64,000 bases of DNA from Actinomycetota bacterium (lineage in GTDB: Bacteria > Actinomycetota > Geothermincolia > Geothermincolales > RBG-13-55-18), in NCBI GenBank assembly GCA_028697145.1, contig JAQVFR010000009.1, positions 1 to 64,000 of the forward strand, given 5' to 3'. Every line of letters begins with the position of its first letter. Within the stretch, counting starts at the first letter, position 1. The position numbers and the translations under genes were made by a program. The notes under the pieces were generated by a model. That model had not been told where the DNA came from, did not search any database, and saw nothing but the letters and a program-made list of their open reading frames with translations. Shown in pieces: positions 33,281 through 42,523 of the stretch.

Positions 33281-36200
33281 TCAGGCCTGCAGGGCTTCGG
33301 CCTCATAAGAGGGGATCTCCCCGCCCATCTCGGGTTGGGGCAGGTGCGCGATGAAGGTCGAGCCCCTGCCGTGCTCGCTGCGGACCTCGATCCGCCCGCC
33401 GTGGGCCTCCACGAGACGGTTGACTATATAGAGCCCCAGCCCCATGCCCTTGATGGGCCCGAATTCCCTCCCCTCCCCCTGGCGGAAGGGCTGGAAGATG
33501 AGGTCGATGCACTCCTCGCTGATCCCCTGCCCGTGGTCCCTCACCCCGAGCAGGACTTCGCGGTCGGCGCGCATGGCGAAGACCTCGATCCTGCCCCCGG
33601 GGGGCGAATACTTGGCCGCGTTGTCCATGAGATTGAAGAGGATGATCTCGAGCTTATCGCGGTCCGCGATAATCTTCTCGGCCGGCTTCTCCACGTCCAC
33701 TTCGATCTCGTGTTGCACCGACCTCGCCTGGAGTTCCTCCACCAGGCTCACGATGAGGGCGTTGAGGTCGACCTCCCCCGCCTGCATGGCGAGCCTGCCG
33801 GATTCCATGCGCGATACCTCCATCATGTTCACCACGCTGCGGCGCAGTCTCTCCGCCGCCTTGCTCAGCTTGCTTATGACCTCGCGGCTTTCCTTCTCGT
33901 CCAGGGTATCGCCATAATCCCGCAGGACCTCCGAGAACCCCATGATCAGGGTGAGGGGGTGGCGGACCTCGTGCGAGGCCATGTTGATGAGGTCGTTCTT
34001 GCTCTGTATTTTCTCCTCGCCGGCGCGGCATATCTCCTCGAGGAGGCGGATACGCCCCTGCAGGGCGTCATGGCGCAGCGGCGCGGCGATGGACGAGCTG
34101 ATGAGCCCGGCCGTCCTCTCCAGGAGCGTGACCTCGCGTTCGCCGAAGGCGCCGCCGCGGGAGTTGCCGACCAGGAGGACCCCCTTCATGTCCTCTCCCT
34201 GCAGGGCCACCGCCATGTAGGATCGGATGCTCTTGAGCGCCAGTTCGTCCTCACCGGGGCCGCGCAGGAAGGTGTTGAGGTTGTTGCGGACGAGCTTCCC
34301 CGCGTGGGAGAGAGCCACCATGAGTGGGCCCTGGGCCTCCAGCAATTCGTCATAGGCCTCGGCGTCGTCCTTCTCCCCCTTCAGCCAGGCCAGCCGCCTT
34401 ATCCCGGACTTGCCGAAGATCGAGAGCAGGAGTAGATCGGCCCCGATGGTGCCGTCCAGCTCCCGGTAGAGGCCCCCGCTCATCTCATCCAGCGTGAGGG
34501 CGGAGGCAAGGCGCCGCGCGATGCGCAGGAGTATGCGGTTCTCGTCGGCCATGCCCTCGAGCCTCGCTCCTTCCTTGTACGATTCCAGCACGGACACCGC
34601 CTGCCCGGCGAGGAAGTGAGAGATGCGGCGATGGAACTCCCCAAAAAGGTCCTCGCTCCCCATCTTCTCGAAGGTAAGCGCGCCCAGCCTGCCCTTCCTC
34701 CCGATGAGGGGAACGGCGATATAGGACTTGCGGGCACCGGGCGCGGCAGTATCGTCCTCCCCGCCATCGCCGGACAGCGGGCCGTAGATGGCATGGCCCT
34801 TCTCCAGGACCGCGGCTATCTCCCCGCCCGCGAGGAGGTTGAGGTCGCCGGTCTCCGCGCCTTCCGCCGTCTCCACCACCCCCTCGAAGGTCCCCGCGCT
34901 CTCGTCCATGACCACGATGGCGGTGCGATCGCAATCCAGCAGTTCCCGTCCTCCCCGCGCCAGGATACGCAGGGCGCGGCGCGGGTCCTCGCACGCCGTC
35001 AGGTCGCCCTCGATCTCCGTGAGTATCTCGATGGAACGTCGGTAGCCGTCCGCCTGCGAGCGCTCCTTGAGGCCCCGCCCGAGGCTGAGCATCATGGCCG
35101 TCAGCGGCTGCAGGGAGTCGATCTCGGGTTTGGTCAGCCTTCTGTCCACGGGAAAATAGAAGCCGGCGAGGAGGAACGTGCTCCTCTCCCTGGCCGGGAC
35201 GAGAAGGACCGCCAAGCCCTCCCCCATGGCCTGCCCGGCGGCAGGCAGCTCTTTCATGGCGGGATTATCTGGCTTGACCACGGCCATGCGGTGCAGGTGA
35301 GAGGCCATGCGCTCGAGGCCGGGCGTCTTCCTGAACACGCTCTCGCCCCCGTAGACGGAGTCGGCGTACCACAGGAAACTCCGGTCCGTGGATGTCTCCT
35401 CCCCCGCGTAGGCGAAGGCCATGGTGGCGCCCACCTCCACCGCAACCGCGCGCAGCGCCGTGGAGAGGAAATCGTCCATACCCAGCGCCCCGTCTGAGAT
35501 GTGGGCAAGGTCCTCCACGAGAGCCGGGAAGTCCCATGCCGCCGACTGCCCGCGCGCCTGCGACCGCCCCACCGGCTCTCCGGCGAAGAGCGAGCCCAGG
35601 CGGTGGGAGAGCTGCGCCAGCAGCTCCATGTCCCTGGTCTCCATCGCCGTATAGGCCTTGCCGAAAAGCGCCAGCAGCCCGACGAGCCTGTCATCCTGGA
35701 AGATGGGCGTGAGGAGAAAGGACTTGACCTGGTTGGCATGGAAAAACGGTTTCACGCCGGGGAAATACTCGGCGATGCGGCCGGCGTCAAGGCAGAACTC
35801 CCCCTCCTGCGACCGCCTCATGGCCTGCAGCAGGTCAATGAGGTTGTTCTCGAAGAGGTGATCGACTATCTCCGGCATCCCTCCCCATCCCCGTGACGCC
35901 ACCAGCGCCGCGCGCTGTTCGCCGGGCGCCCCGGTCACGCGGTGCACCGTGCCCCCGTCCATGTTCAGGAGCTTGATGAGGAGGTCGAGGCTCAGGGAGG
36001 CGGCACGGGCGTGGTCCGCCTTGCCTATGACGTAACTGGATAGTATTCCCAGCTCCACCGCGGAGGTCTCCTTCTCGCTTTCCTGCCTCTCCGCCCTGTC
36101 CTCGAAGGCGAAGAGCTCGACCATCTTCTCCAGCACCGCGGCAACCGCCGCCGCCCGGTACGATTGCTGGTCTGGGAGGGAGACCCGGTCCGGGATCACC

Positions 36201-36577
36201 GTCAGCAGGGCTGCGCGCAGGTGGGCATGGCTCCTGACGGGGAACATGACCGCGACGCCGGAGGGATCGCGGCAGACCCCCTCGAGCCCGAGCTCCGACA
36301 GCTTCTCCCTCTCCACCACGATATAGCGCCGGGCGGGCTGGCGTGCGACCCAGTCCATGGGGATGAGGCGGCCATCGATGCGTTCCTTGTCCGCCTCTGA
36401 AACGTTCCAGGCCAGCCGGGGCTCCAGAAACGACGACAACTCCTTGCGCACGAAGAACACCGCGCACTCCCCGCCCAGGGCCTCGGCCACGCTTCCCAGG
36501 ACCTCCTCGAGCGAGAACCCCTGCGAGTATCGCCGCAGCACCTCCCGGTATAGCTCCACCGCATCCTTAAGATCCAT
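33281..36577 (-). CDS. Soluble multi-GAF sensor histidine kinase
   Basis: 1,098 residues, with no TM or signal peptide. By spacing I count five GAF-like segments (near 1-170, 185-340, 350-505, 515-670, 680-840). Then come HisKA with phospho-acceptor H869 (MASHEVRHPLTL) and HATPase_c with N986 (NLMDNAAKYSP), GVRDHGQG and GMGLGLYIV. It is a complete cytoplasmic kinase sensing several ligands or light. No response-regulator gene is adjacent. The GGAGGGGAAGG site precedes the ATG. Downstream on the same strand is the phosphoesterase. Confidence 0.88.
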   Translation of the reverse strand: MDLKDAVELYREVLRRYSQGFSLEEVLGSVAEALGGECAVFFVRKELSSFLEPRLAWNVSEADKERIDGRLIPMDWVARQPARRYIVVEREKLSELGLEGVCRDPSGVAVMFPVRSHAHLRAALLTVIPDRVSLPDQQSYRAAAVAAVLEKMVELFAFEDRAERQESEKETSAVELGILSSYVIGKADHARAASLSLDLLIKLLNMDGGTVHRVTGAPGEQRAALVASRGWGGMPEIVDHLFENNLIDLLQAMRRSQEGEFCLDAGRIAEYFPGVKPFFHANQVKSFLLTPIFQDDRLVGLLALFGKAYTAMETRDMELLAQLSHRLGSLFAGEPVGRSQARGQSAAWDFPALVEDLAHISDGALGMDDFLSTALRAVAVEVGATMAFAYAGEETSTDRSFLWYADSVYGGESVFRKTPGLERMASHLHRMAVVKPDNPAMKELPAAGQAMGEGLAVLLVPARERSTFLLAGFYFPVDRRLTKPEIDSLQPLTAMMLSLGRGLKERSQADGYRRSIEILTEIEGDLTACEDPRRALRILARGGRELLDCDRTAIVVMDESAGTFEGVVETAEGAETGDLNLLAGGEIAAVLEKGHAIYGPLSGDGGEDDTAAPGARKSYIAVPLIGRKGRLGALTFEKMGSEDLFGEFHRRISHFLAGQAVSVLESYKEGARLEGMADENRILLRIARRLASALTLDEMSGGLYRELDGTIGADLLLLSIFGKSGIRRLAWLKGEKDDAEAYDELLEAQGPLMVALSHAGKLVRNNLNTFLRGPGEDELALKSIRSYMAVALQGEDMKGVLLVGNSRGGAFGEREVTLLERTAGLISSSIAAPLRHDALQGRIRLLEEICRAGEEKIQSKNDLINMASHEVRHPLTLIMGFSEVLRDYGDTLDEKESREVISKLSKAAERLRRSVVNMMEVSRMESGRLAMQAGEVDLNALIVSLVEELQARSVQHEIEVDVEKPAEKIIADRDKLEIILFNLMDNAAKYSPPGGRIEVFAMRADREVLLGVRDHGQGISEECIDLIFQPFRQGEGREFGPIKGMGLGLYIVNRLVEAHGGRIEVRSEHGRGSTFIAHLPQPEMGGEIPSYEAEALQA

Positions 36578-36992
36578 GTTTACCCTTCCCCTCCGTCATC
36601 CCCGGGTCGTTCCGGTGTATTTGCCGGGAATGCGAAACCGTAGCGGAAAACCCGGTTCCCGCCCGGTAACCGCATACTGTATAAATATTTCGCTTCAATC
36701 CGTTTATTCCTTCCCGCAGGTCACCCCCCTGGCCCCGCCCACGCCAAAACAAGCTGCAAGACAGCATCTCTGGTGTGTTATCCGGCCTTCCTCCCTGCCA
36801 TGCGCCGGCGCGAACGAGCCTCCATTGCTCATGCTCAGTACCGCCGCCCGCATCGGGCGGGCGCCGTTAAGCGGGGATGATCCCAACGGGCGGAAAAAAA
36901 AGGGGGGGGTGAACCCGCCGCGGCGACACGCACTATCCGCGGGGAAGACGGCGCGCGGTCCCCCGCGCTGGGCCGCCTTGAAGGGGAGCGGA
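36578..36992 (-). other. 415-bp gap between kinase and giant HEAT gene
   Basis: No coding frame is convincing. A run of eight A then eight G on the plus strand (36894-36909) lies 84 bp past the HEAT stop and reads as C8T8 in the transcript, possibly a weak terminator. I see no clear promoter for the kinase. Confidence 0.4.
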
Positions 36993-39900
36993 CTATCCCT
37001 GCTGGTCCTTCTTGAGGCTGCCCAGGAGCTCGTCCAGTTCACTGGCGCTCTTGATCTCGTCGAGCAGCCACTTCACCTCTTCGCGCACCTGCGGGTCGTC
37101 GTCGCCGGCCATGGCGGCGAGGGGCTCCTCCGCCGCGCGTCCGAGCTCCGCCAGCTTGGGCCATTTCTTGCTGGCGATGAGATAAACGGCTTCCTCCCGG
37201 CCCTTCGCCGGCTTCCAGCCCTGGCTTTCCAGTGTCGATGCGGCTTTGTGGCGGACGTCGCTGTGGGCGTTCGCCATGGCCTCGCGGAGCGACGACATGG
37301 CGCGCTCCCCCTTGATCCTGCCCAGCGCCCAGACCGCCTTCAGCCTCACCTCCGGGTCGCCGTCATCGAGGGCCGCCGTGAGGGCGGTGACCGCCCTTTC
37401 ATCTCCTATCAAGCCCAGAACAGCCGAGGCCTTTTTGCGCACCTCGCTGTCCGGGCTGCCCACCGCCTGGACGAGCTGGCCGACGGCGGGGGCGCCGATC
37501 TCCGCCACCTCGTCCCACCGCCCGTCCTCCATCATATGGCTGACCGCATCCATCTCTCCGGCGGAGAGCACGGGCACGGGGGCTTCCGCCTCCGCCTCGA
37601 CCGGCGCCGGCACTTCCCCGGCTACCGGCTCGGGCACCGGCGCCTCGACCTCCACGGGAGCAGGCGCCGCTTCGGCGGGTACTTCCTCCGCCGCTTCTTC
37701 CGTGACCGTGATTTCCTCCGTGACCGTGACTTCCTCCACGACCGTGAGTTCCTCTGCGGCGGTCACTTCCTCCGCAATTTCTTCCGTGACCGCAATTTCT
37801 TCCGTGACCGTGATTTCATCCGTGACCGTGACTTCCTCCACGACCGCGAGTTCCTCCGCGGCGGTCACTTCCTCCGCAATTTCTTCCGTGACCGTGATTT
37901 CTTCCGTGACCGTGATTTCTTCTACGACCGCGGCTTCCTCTGCGGCGGTGACTTCCTCCGGCGCAGCCTCCTCCACTACCGCGGCTTCCTCCACCGGAGG
38001 CTTCCAGCCGAGTTCTCCCAGGGCCTCGGAAACCGCGGAACGCACCTCCTCGTCCTCGTCCTCGAGCGCCCTTACCAGTGAGTCAACGGCCGCCTCGCTC
38101 CCCAGCCTGCCCAGGGCCCATGCCGCTTTCCCGCGCACGCTGGACTCGGCGTCCTCTAGCGACAGCATCAACACCTCGAGCCCCCTGGGATCGCCGATCT
38201 CTCCCAGGGCCCATGCCGCCTTGAGCCGCGTATCGGCATCTCCCGTCCTGAGCGCCTCTACGAGCGAATCCACCGCCACGTCCCCCAGGCCGGCCAGGCG
38301 GTCCCACTGACGGCCGGCGATGAACTCGCGGATCTTCTCCGCCTCGTCCGGCGGTGTCCAACCAAGTTTTTCCAGAACCAGCAGAGAGACGCGCCGTACG
38401 TCTTCATCCTCATCTTCCAGGGATCTCGTCAAGGGCTCTATTGCCCGGTCGTCCCCTATCTCGCCCAAGGCCCATGCGGTCTTGCGCCTCATCTCCGCAT
38501 CGTCGTCGAGCAGGGAGACGGTCAGGGCGGGCGTGGCTTCGGGATCTCCGATAACGCCAAGGGCCCATGCGGCCCCCCTGCGCACCGAGGTATCGGGGTC
38601 GTTCAACGCGGCGACCAGGTGCAGCGTAGCCTTGCGGTTCCTGATCACGCCAAGGGCCCATGCGGCCCCCCGGCGCACGTCAGCATCGTCCTCCTCGAGG
38701 GCCGCGAGCAGGGCCTCCAGGGCTTCCTCGCCAAGGGTGACCACCTGCTCCCATTTTCCCTCAACGATAAGCTGCCTGGCCTTGCCGTACGACACCGGCT
38801 CCGCGGTCCCGGCGGGGACCGCTTCCTCCGGCATGGGGATCTCGGGCAGCGGCGGCAGCTCCGCGGTACCGGCGGGGACTGCTTCCTCCGGCATTGGTAT
38901 CTCGGGCAGCGGCGGCAGTTCCTCGGGCGCCGCGGCTTTTTCCCCGGCCCCCGCTGGGACTGCTTCCTCCGGCATGGGGATCTCGGGCAGCGGCGGCAGT
39001 TCCTCGGGCGCCGCGACTTTTTCCGGCGGGAACTCGGCCTCGACCGGCTTCCATCCCAACCTCACGAGTATCGAGGACGCCAGTTGGCGGACGCCGGGGT
39101 CCTCGTCCAGCATGGCCTCCTGGAGCGATTCGATGGCGGGTTCGCCGATCTTCTCCAGGGCATTCGCCGCCCTGCCGCGGACTCTTTCGTCCTCGTCCTT
39201 GAGCGCCCTCGCCAGGGGAGCTGTCGCGCGGATATCCCTTATCTCCCCCAACACCCTCGCCGCTTCCTTGCGCATCTCAGCTTCATCGGCATCGAGCGCC
39301 TCGATGAGCGGCCCCACGCTGGGGGTACCGATCTTCTTGAGGGACCCCGCGACGTTCACCCTGACGTCCCTGTCCATGTCCGTCAGCCTCGAGATCAAGG
39401 GGTTTATCGCCCTCGCGTTGCCGATTACACCCAGGGCCCACGCCGCTCTTTCCCTTATCTCCACCTCGTCGTCCTCCAGGGCCCGGATAAGCGGTTCCAC
39501 CGCATTGTTGCCGAGTTCGGTCACCCTGTCCCAATGCCTGCCGGCGATGAGCGCAGCTACCTCCTTCTCTTCCTCCCCGGGCTCGGCGGGCTCCCACTGC
39601 GTCGCATCCGGTATCCCCGCCACCGTCATCGCCTCGAGCTTCTCCAGCTCTTCCGCCGTTTCCGGCCCGAGGGGTTGCGCCAGCGCCTCCTCCAGCTTGG
39701 CCGCCTCGGCCAGGAGCATCTCCTCGCTCATCTCCGCGGGAACGACCTCCATCTCCAGCTTGGCGCTCAGCTTCTGCACTATCTCCTCCACCTGTTCCCT
39801 GATATCCTCGTCGGCCAGGGCCAGGTTGAGGGGCGCGATAGCCACTTCGCCGATCTCCGTCAGCGCCCATGCCGCTCCCCGCCTCACGTCCTCGTCCTCG

Positions 39901-41270
39901 TCCCTCAATGCCGATATCAAGCAGTCGCAGGCCTTGCCGTCCCCTATCACCCCCAGGGCCCAGGCCGACCCCCGGCGCACCTCGGTCTCGCCTTCTCCCA
40001 GGGCTTCCATGAGGGGGTCTACCGCGATCTCCCCCAGCCTTCCCAGGGCCCAGGCGGCCACGCGGCGCACGTCCTCGTCCTCGTCCTTGAGGGCCGCGAT
40101 AAGGGGGTCTATAGCCCGGTCGCTGCCGATCTCCCCCAGGGTCAGGGCCACGCTGCGGCGCACGAACCAGTCCCGGTTGTTGAACGCCTCGAGGAGCGGG
40201 GTCAACGTCGTCTCGTCCCCCACTTCCTTGAAGACGAGCGCCGCCTCGCGGCGAACGTCCTCGTCCTCGTCGTCCATGGCGTCCACCAGGGCTTCCACCA
40301 TGGGATCGCCCTTGGCCTTGAGAGCGAGAGCGACCTGCCTCCGTACCTCCCAATTCTCGCCCTTGAGCGCCCTGAGCAGCGGGACCATGGAGTCCCGTCC
40401 CAGCTCGACGGCTTCCTGCCATTCCCGGTTTGCGATGTAGAACTGGAGCTTGTCCCCCTCCTCTTCCGGCTGCCAGCCCAGGCTCCCGAGCACGGCGGCC
40501 GCCAGGCGGCGCTCGTCCTCCTCGCCTTCCCGGAGCAGACCTTTCAGGGTGGGGATGGCCTTCTTGTCACCGATATTGATGAGAGCCGCGGCTGCCTCCC
40601 TGCGCACTCCCGGGTCATCATCGCGCATGGCGGTAAGCAAGGGGCTCACCGCCCCTTCGTCGTGTATGACGCCAAGAGCGACGGCCGCGTCCCTGCGCAT
40701 CTCCGCGTTTTCGTCCTCGAGCGACTTGATGAGTGATTTCGCCGCGACTCCGCCGATCTTCTCCAGGGCCCAGGCCGCCCCCCAGCGCACGTTTTCGTCC
40801 TCGTCCCGCAGGACCTGCACCAGGGGCCTGACCGCCCTGATGTCACCTATGGCACCCAGCACCAGCGATATCTTCGCCCTCGCTTCTCCCGACTCCACCT
40901 TCAACGCCTGGATGAGGGAATCCACCACGGGCTTCCCGATCTTCTCCAGCGCCCAGGCGGCCTTCCACTTAACGTCCCCGTCGACGTCGTTCAGCGCCTG
41001 TATCAGGGGGCGCGCCGCGGGCTTCCCTATCTCGCCCAGGGCCCATGCCGCCCCCCAGCGCACGTCCTCGTCCTCGTCCCTGAGGGCCTCGATGAGAGGA
41101 GCTACGGCCCGCGCCCTCTTGAGCTTTCCCAGGGCCAGGGCTGCATTGATGCGCAGATTTACGTTTTCGCTCTTCAGGGCCTGTATGAGGCCGTTGACGT
41201 CCCGTTTTGCCTCCATTTTCTCGATATTCGGCTTCCCGAAACGGGACTTCTTGGATTTGAAAGCGCTCAC
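36993..41270 (-). CDS. Giant HEAT-repeat scaffold protein (1,425 aa)
   Basis: Nearly all of the chain is HEAT/PBS-lyase repeats with the near-identical core DEDEDVRWGAAWALGEIG. Six times a GWxP-like step leads into a second Trp: W266/W284, W559/W580, W740/W840, W971/W989, W1089/W1252, W1352/W1370. The usual step-to-Trp spacing is 18-21 residues. At 741-825 and 1091-1235 the gap is stretched by low-complexity Glu/Pro/Ala and Val-Thr-Glu repeats. No TM, signal or enzyme domain: a cytoplasmic scaffold is inferred. GTG start at 41270 has AGGAGG 11 bases upstream. Divergent from DivIVA. Confidence 0.85.
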   Translation of the reverse strand: MSAFKSKKSRFGKPNIEKMEAKRDVNGLIQALKSENVNLRINAALALGKLKRARAVAPLIEALRDEDEDVRWGAAWALGEIGKPAARPLIQALNDVDGDVKWKAAWALEKIGKPVVDSLIQALKVESGEARAKISLVLGAIGDIRAVRPLVQVLRDEDENVRWGAAWALEKIGGVAAKSLIKSLEDENAEMRRDAAVALGVIHDEGAVSPLLTAMRDDDPGVRREAAAALINIGDKKAIPTLKGLLREGEEDERRLAAAVLGSLGWQPEEEGDKLQFYIANREWQEAVELGRDSMVPLLRALKGENWEVRRQVALALKAKGDPMVEALVDAMDDEDEDVRREAALVFKEVGDETTLTPLLEAFNNRDWFVRRSVALTLGEIGSDRAIDPLIAALKDEDEDVRRVAAWALGRLGEIAVDPLMEALGEGETEVRRGSAWALGVIGDGKACDCLISALRDEDEDVRRGAAWALTEIGEVAIAPLNLALADEDIREQVEEIVQKLSAKLEMEVVPAEMSEEMLLAEAAKLEEALAQPLGPETAEELEKLEAMTVAGIPDATQWEPAEPGEEEKEVAALIAGRHWDRVTELGNNAVEPLIRALEDDEVEIRERAAWALGVIGNARAINPLISRLTDMDRDVRVNVAGSLKKIGTPSVGPLIEALDADEAEMRKEAARVLGEIRDIRATAPLARALKDEDERVRGRAANALEKIGEPAIESLQEAMLDEDPGVRQLASSILVRLGWKPVEAEFPPEKVAAPEELPPLPEIPMPEEAVPAGAGEKAAAPEELPPLPEIPMPEEAVPAGTAELPPLPEIPMPEEAVPAGTAEPVSYGKARQLIVEGKWEQVVTLGEEALEALLAALEEDDADVRRGAAWALGVIRNRKATLHLVAALNDPDTSVRRGAAWALGVIGDPEATPALTVSLLDDDAEMRRKTAWALGEIGDDRAIEPLTRSLEDEDEDVRRVSLLVLEKLGWTPPDEAEKIREFIAGRQWDRLAGLGDVAVDSLVEALRTGDADTRLKAAWALGEIGDPRGLEVLMLSLEDAESSVRGKAAWALGRLGSEAAVDSLVRALEDEDEEVRSAVSEALGELGWKPPVEEAAVVEEAAPEEVTAAEEAAVVEEITVTEEITVTEEIAEEVTAAEELAVVEEVTVTDEITVTEEIAVTEEIAEEVTAAEELTVVEEVTVTEEITVTEEAAEEVPAEAAPAPVEVEAPVPEPVAGEVPAPVEAEAEAPVPVLSAGEMDAVSHMMEDGRWDEVAEIGAPAVGQLVQAVGSPDSEVRKKASAVLGLIGDERAVTALTAALDDGDPEVRLKAVWALGRIKGERAMSSLREAMANAHSDVRHKAASTLESQGWKPAKGREEAVYLIASKKWPKLAELGRAAEEPLAAMAGDDDPQVREEVKWLLDEIKSASELDELLGSLKKDQQG
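37566..38000 (-). repeat. Tandem repeats coding the second linker of the HEAT protein
   Basis: Codons for residues 1091-1235. A six-residue unit (VTEEIT/A) and a larger unit of 28-34 residues recur three times (near 1105, 1133, 1167). This is coding DNA repeat expansion, not CRISPR. Confidence 0.8.
38796..39050 (-). repeat. Tandem repeats coding the first linker of the HEAT protein
   Basis: Codons for residues 741-825. The peptide PPLPEIPMPEEAVPAG occurs three times, starting near residues 759, 786 and 806 (periods 27 and 20 residues). Confidence 0.8.
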
Positions 41271-41793
41271 CGATGCACTCCCCTCCTAACATGTACACGA
41301 GATGGGTTCGGCACTCTTAATTTCTCTTCCTTGATCTTCGTTCCTGCCCCGGAAACACCTTAAAGCGCAAAACATGTACCCTGAGCGCCAGCCCCTCGAG
41401 CTCTTCTAGCATCTAAACCGGGGTATTGTCCAGAGATATGCCTACATAAACATCTATTATATATGAAAGCGTGTCAAGACTTCGGTCGCGCCCCGACCGC
41501 CGCCGCGGCAAGAGGCACCCGTCCTGGTGCGCCTGCCGCGTGCCGCCCGAGGCAGCGGCGGGGCACGTCCCCTGAAGGAGGGGGCGCAAGAAAAGCAGAA
41601 TAATGTTTTGATGATGTAGCGGGAGGAACCCGGGGTATTAACATGTACCTTACTGTGAGGTCTGGTCTGCCTGTCGCGCAAAGGCATGAAAACTGATATA
41701 GTTGCGAAAAAGATGGGCAGGATTTATTTTTTATACATGGGCCGGGAGGCTGCCTCGTAGAGGCGGTGTATCTTCTTGAAGGAGGAGATGGCA
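41271..41793. promoter_or_regulatory. Divergent control region with three AACATGTAC sites
   Basis: 523 bp between the giant HEAT gene and DivIVA contain no coding frame I trust. The 9-mer AACATGTAC occurs at 41288-41296, 41371-41379 and 41640-41648, all in the same orientation. It is a likely regulator binding site. Several GC hairpins lie between (around 41485-41580). Confidence 0.5.
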
Positions 41794-42438
41794 GTGGCGA
41801 TAAGCCCGATGAATATCCATCTTAAGGAGTTCAGCACCGTTAGCACCGAGGGCTATGACAAGGAGGAAGTCGATTCCTTCCTTGACGCCGTCGCGGACGA
41901 GCTGGAGAAGCTTGCCAACAAGAACAAGGAGCTGGAAGAGGCAGTCACCAGGATGGACCGCAAGGTCTCGCAGTTCGACGAGATGCAGAAGACCCTGGAG
42001 ACGGCGCTGATGAACGCGCAGAAGAGCGCGGGCAATATTCTTCAGGAAGCGAGGAGCCAGGCGGCGGCCATCATCAAAAGGGCACAGGACCGCAGCGATC
42101 GCATCCTCGACGACCTGGAGCGGGAGAAGACGCATATCCTCTCCACTTTCTCCGCCATCCGCGATCAGATCGTGCAGCAGATATCGCCCATGCGCGAACT
42201 CCTCCTGAAGAGCCAGAGCCTGCTCATCGAATACGAGGAGTACACCACGAAGGCGGACCTGGCCGCTGCGGCGGAATCGGCGGGAGTGGACGAGGAGGTC
42301 CTTCCGGCGGAGGCGCTGGAGGAGAAAGAGCCCGCCGCGGTGGACAAGGAAGCCGCCGGTGAGGGCGAGGGGGAGGCGACCGGAGAAGCCGCGTCTGAGG
42401 CCGAGCCCGAGGCGAAAGATAAGTACGTCTGGGAGTAA
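41794..42438 (+). CDS. DivIVA/Wag31-like coiled-coil protein
   Basis: 214 residues. The N-terminal membrane-binding DivIVA core is visible (FSTVSTEGYDKEEVDSFLDA), then a long coiled coil (about 30-150) and an acidic Glu/Ala tail. In actinobacteria such proteins mark cell poles and septa and steer wall growth. AAGGAGG lies eight bases before the GTG at 41794, which I prefer to an ATG only two bases after that site. A very strong terminator follows, so it is monocistronic. The upstream AACATGTAC sites may control it. Confidence 0.88.
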   Translation: MAISPMNIHLKEFSTVSTEGYDKEEVDSFLDAVADELEKLANKNKELEEAVTRMDRKVSQFDEMQKTLETALMNAQKSAGNILQEARSQAAAIIKRAQDRSDRILDDLEREKTHILSTFSAIRDQIVQQISPMRELLLKSQSLLIEYEEYTTKADLAAAAESAGVDEEVLPAEALEEKEPAAVDKEAAGEGEGEATGEAASEAEPEAKDKYVWE

Positions 42439-42453
42439 GGTAACGTGATCGAG

Positions 42454-42481
42454 GGGAGGGGTTCCGCCCCTCCCTTTTTTT
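42454..42481 (+). terminator. Strong rho-independent terminator
   Basis: GGGAGGGG pairs with CCCCTCCC around TTCCG, followed by seven Ts. It ends the DivIVA transcript. Confidence 0.92.
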
Positions 42482-42523
42482 GTTATACGCCCCTCTTTCC
42501 CTCCCGGCAGCGATGCGCCGTAG

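Noticed and set aside
37566..39050. Possible CRISPR-like repeats
   Set aside because: They are in-frame coding repeats of low-complexity linkers, without spacers or cas genes.
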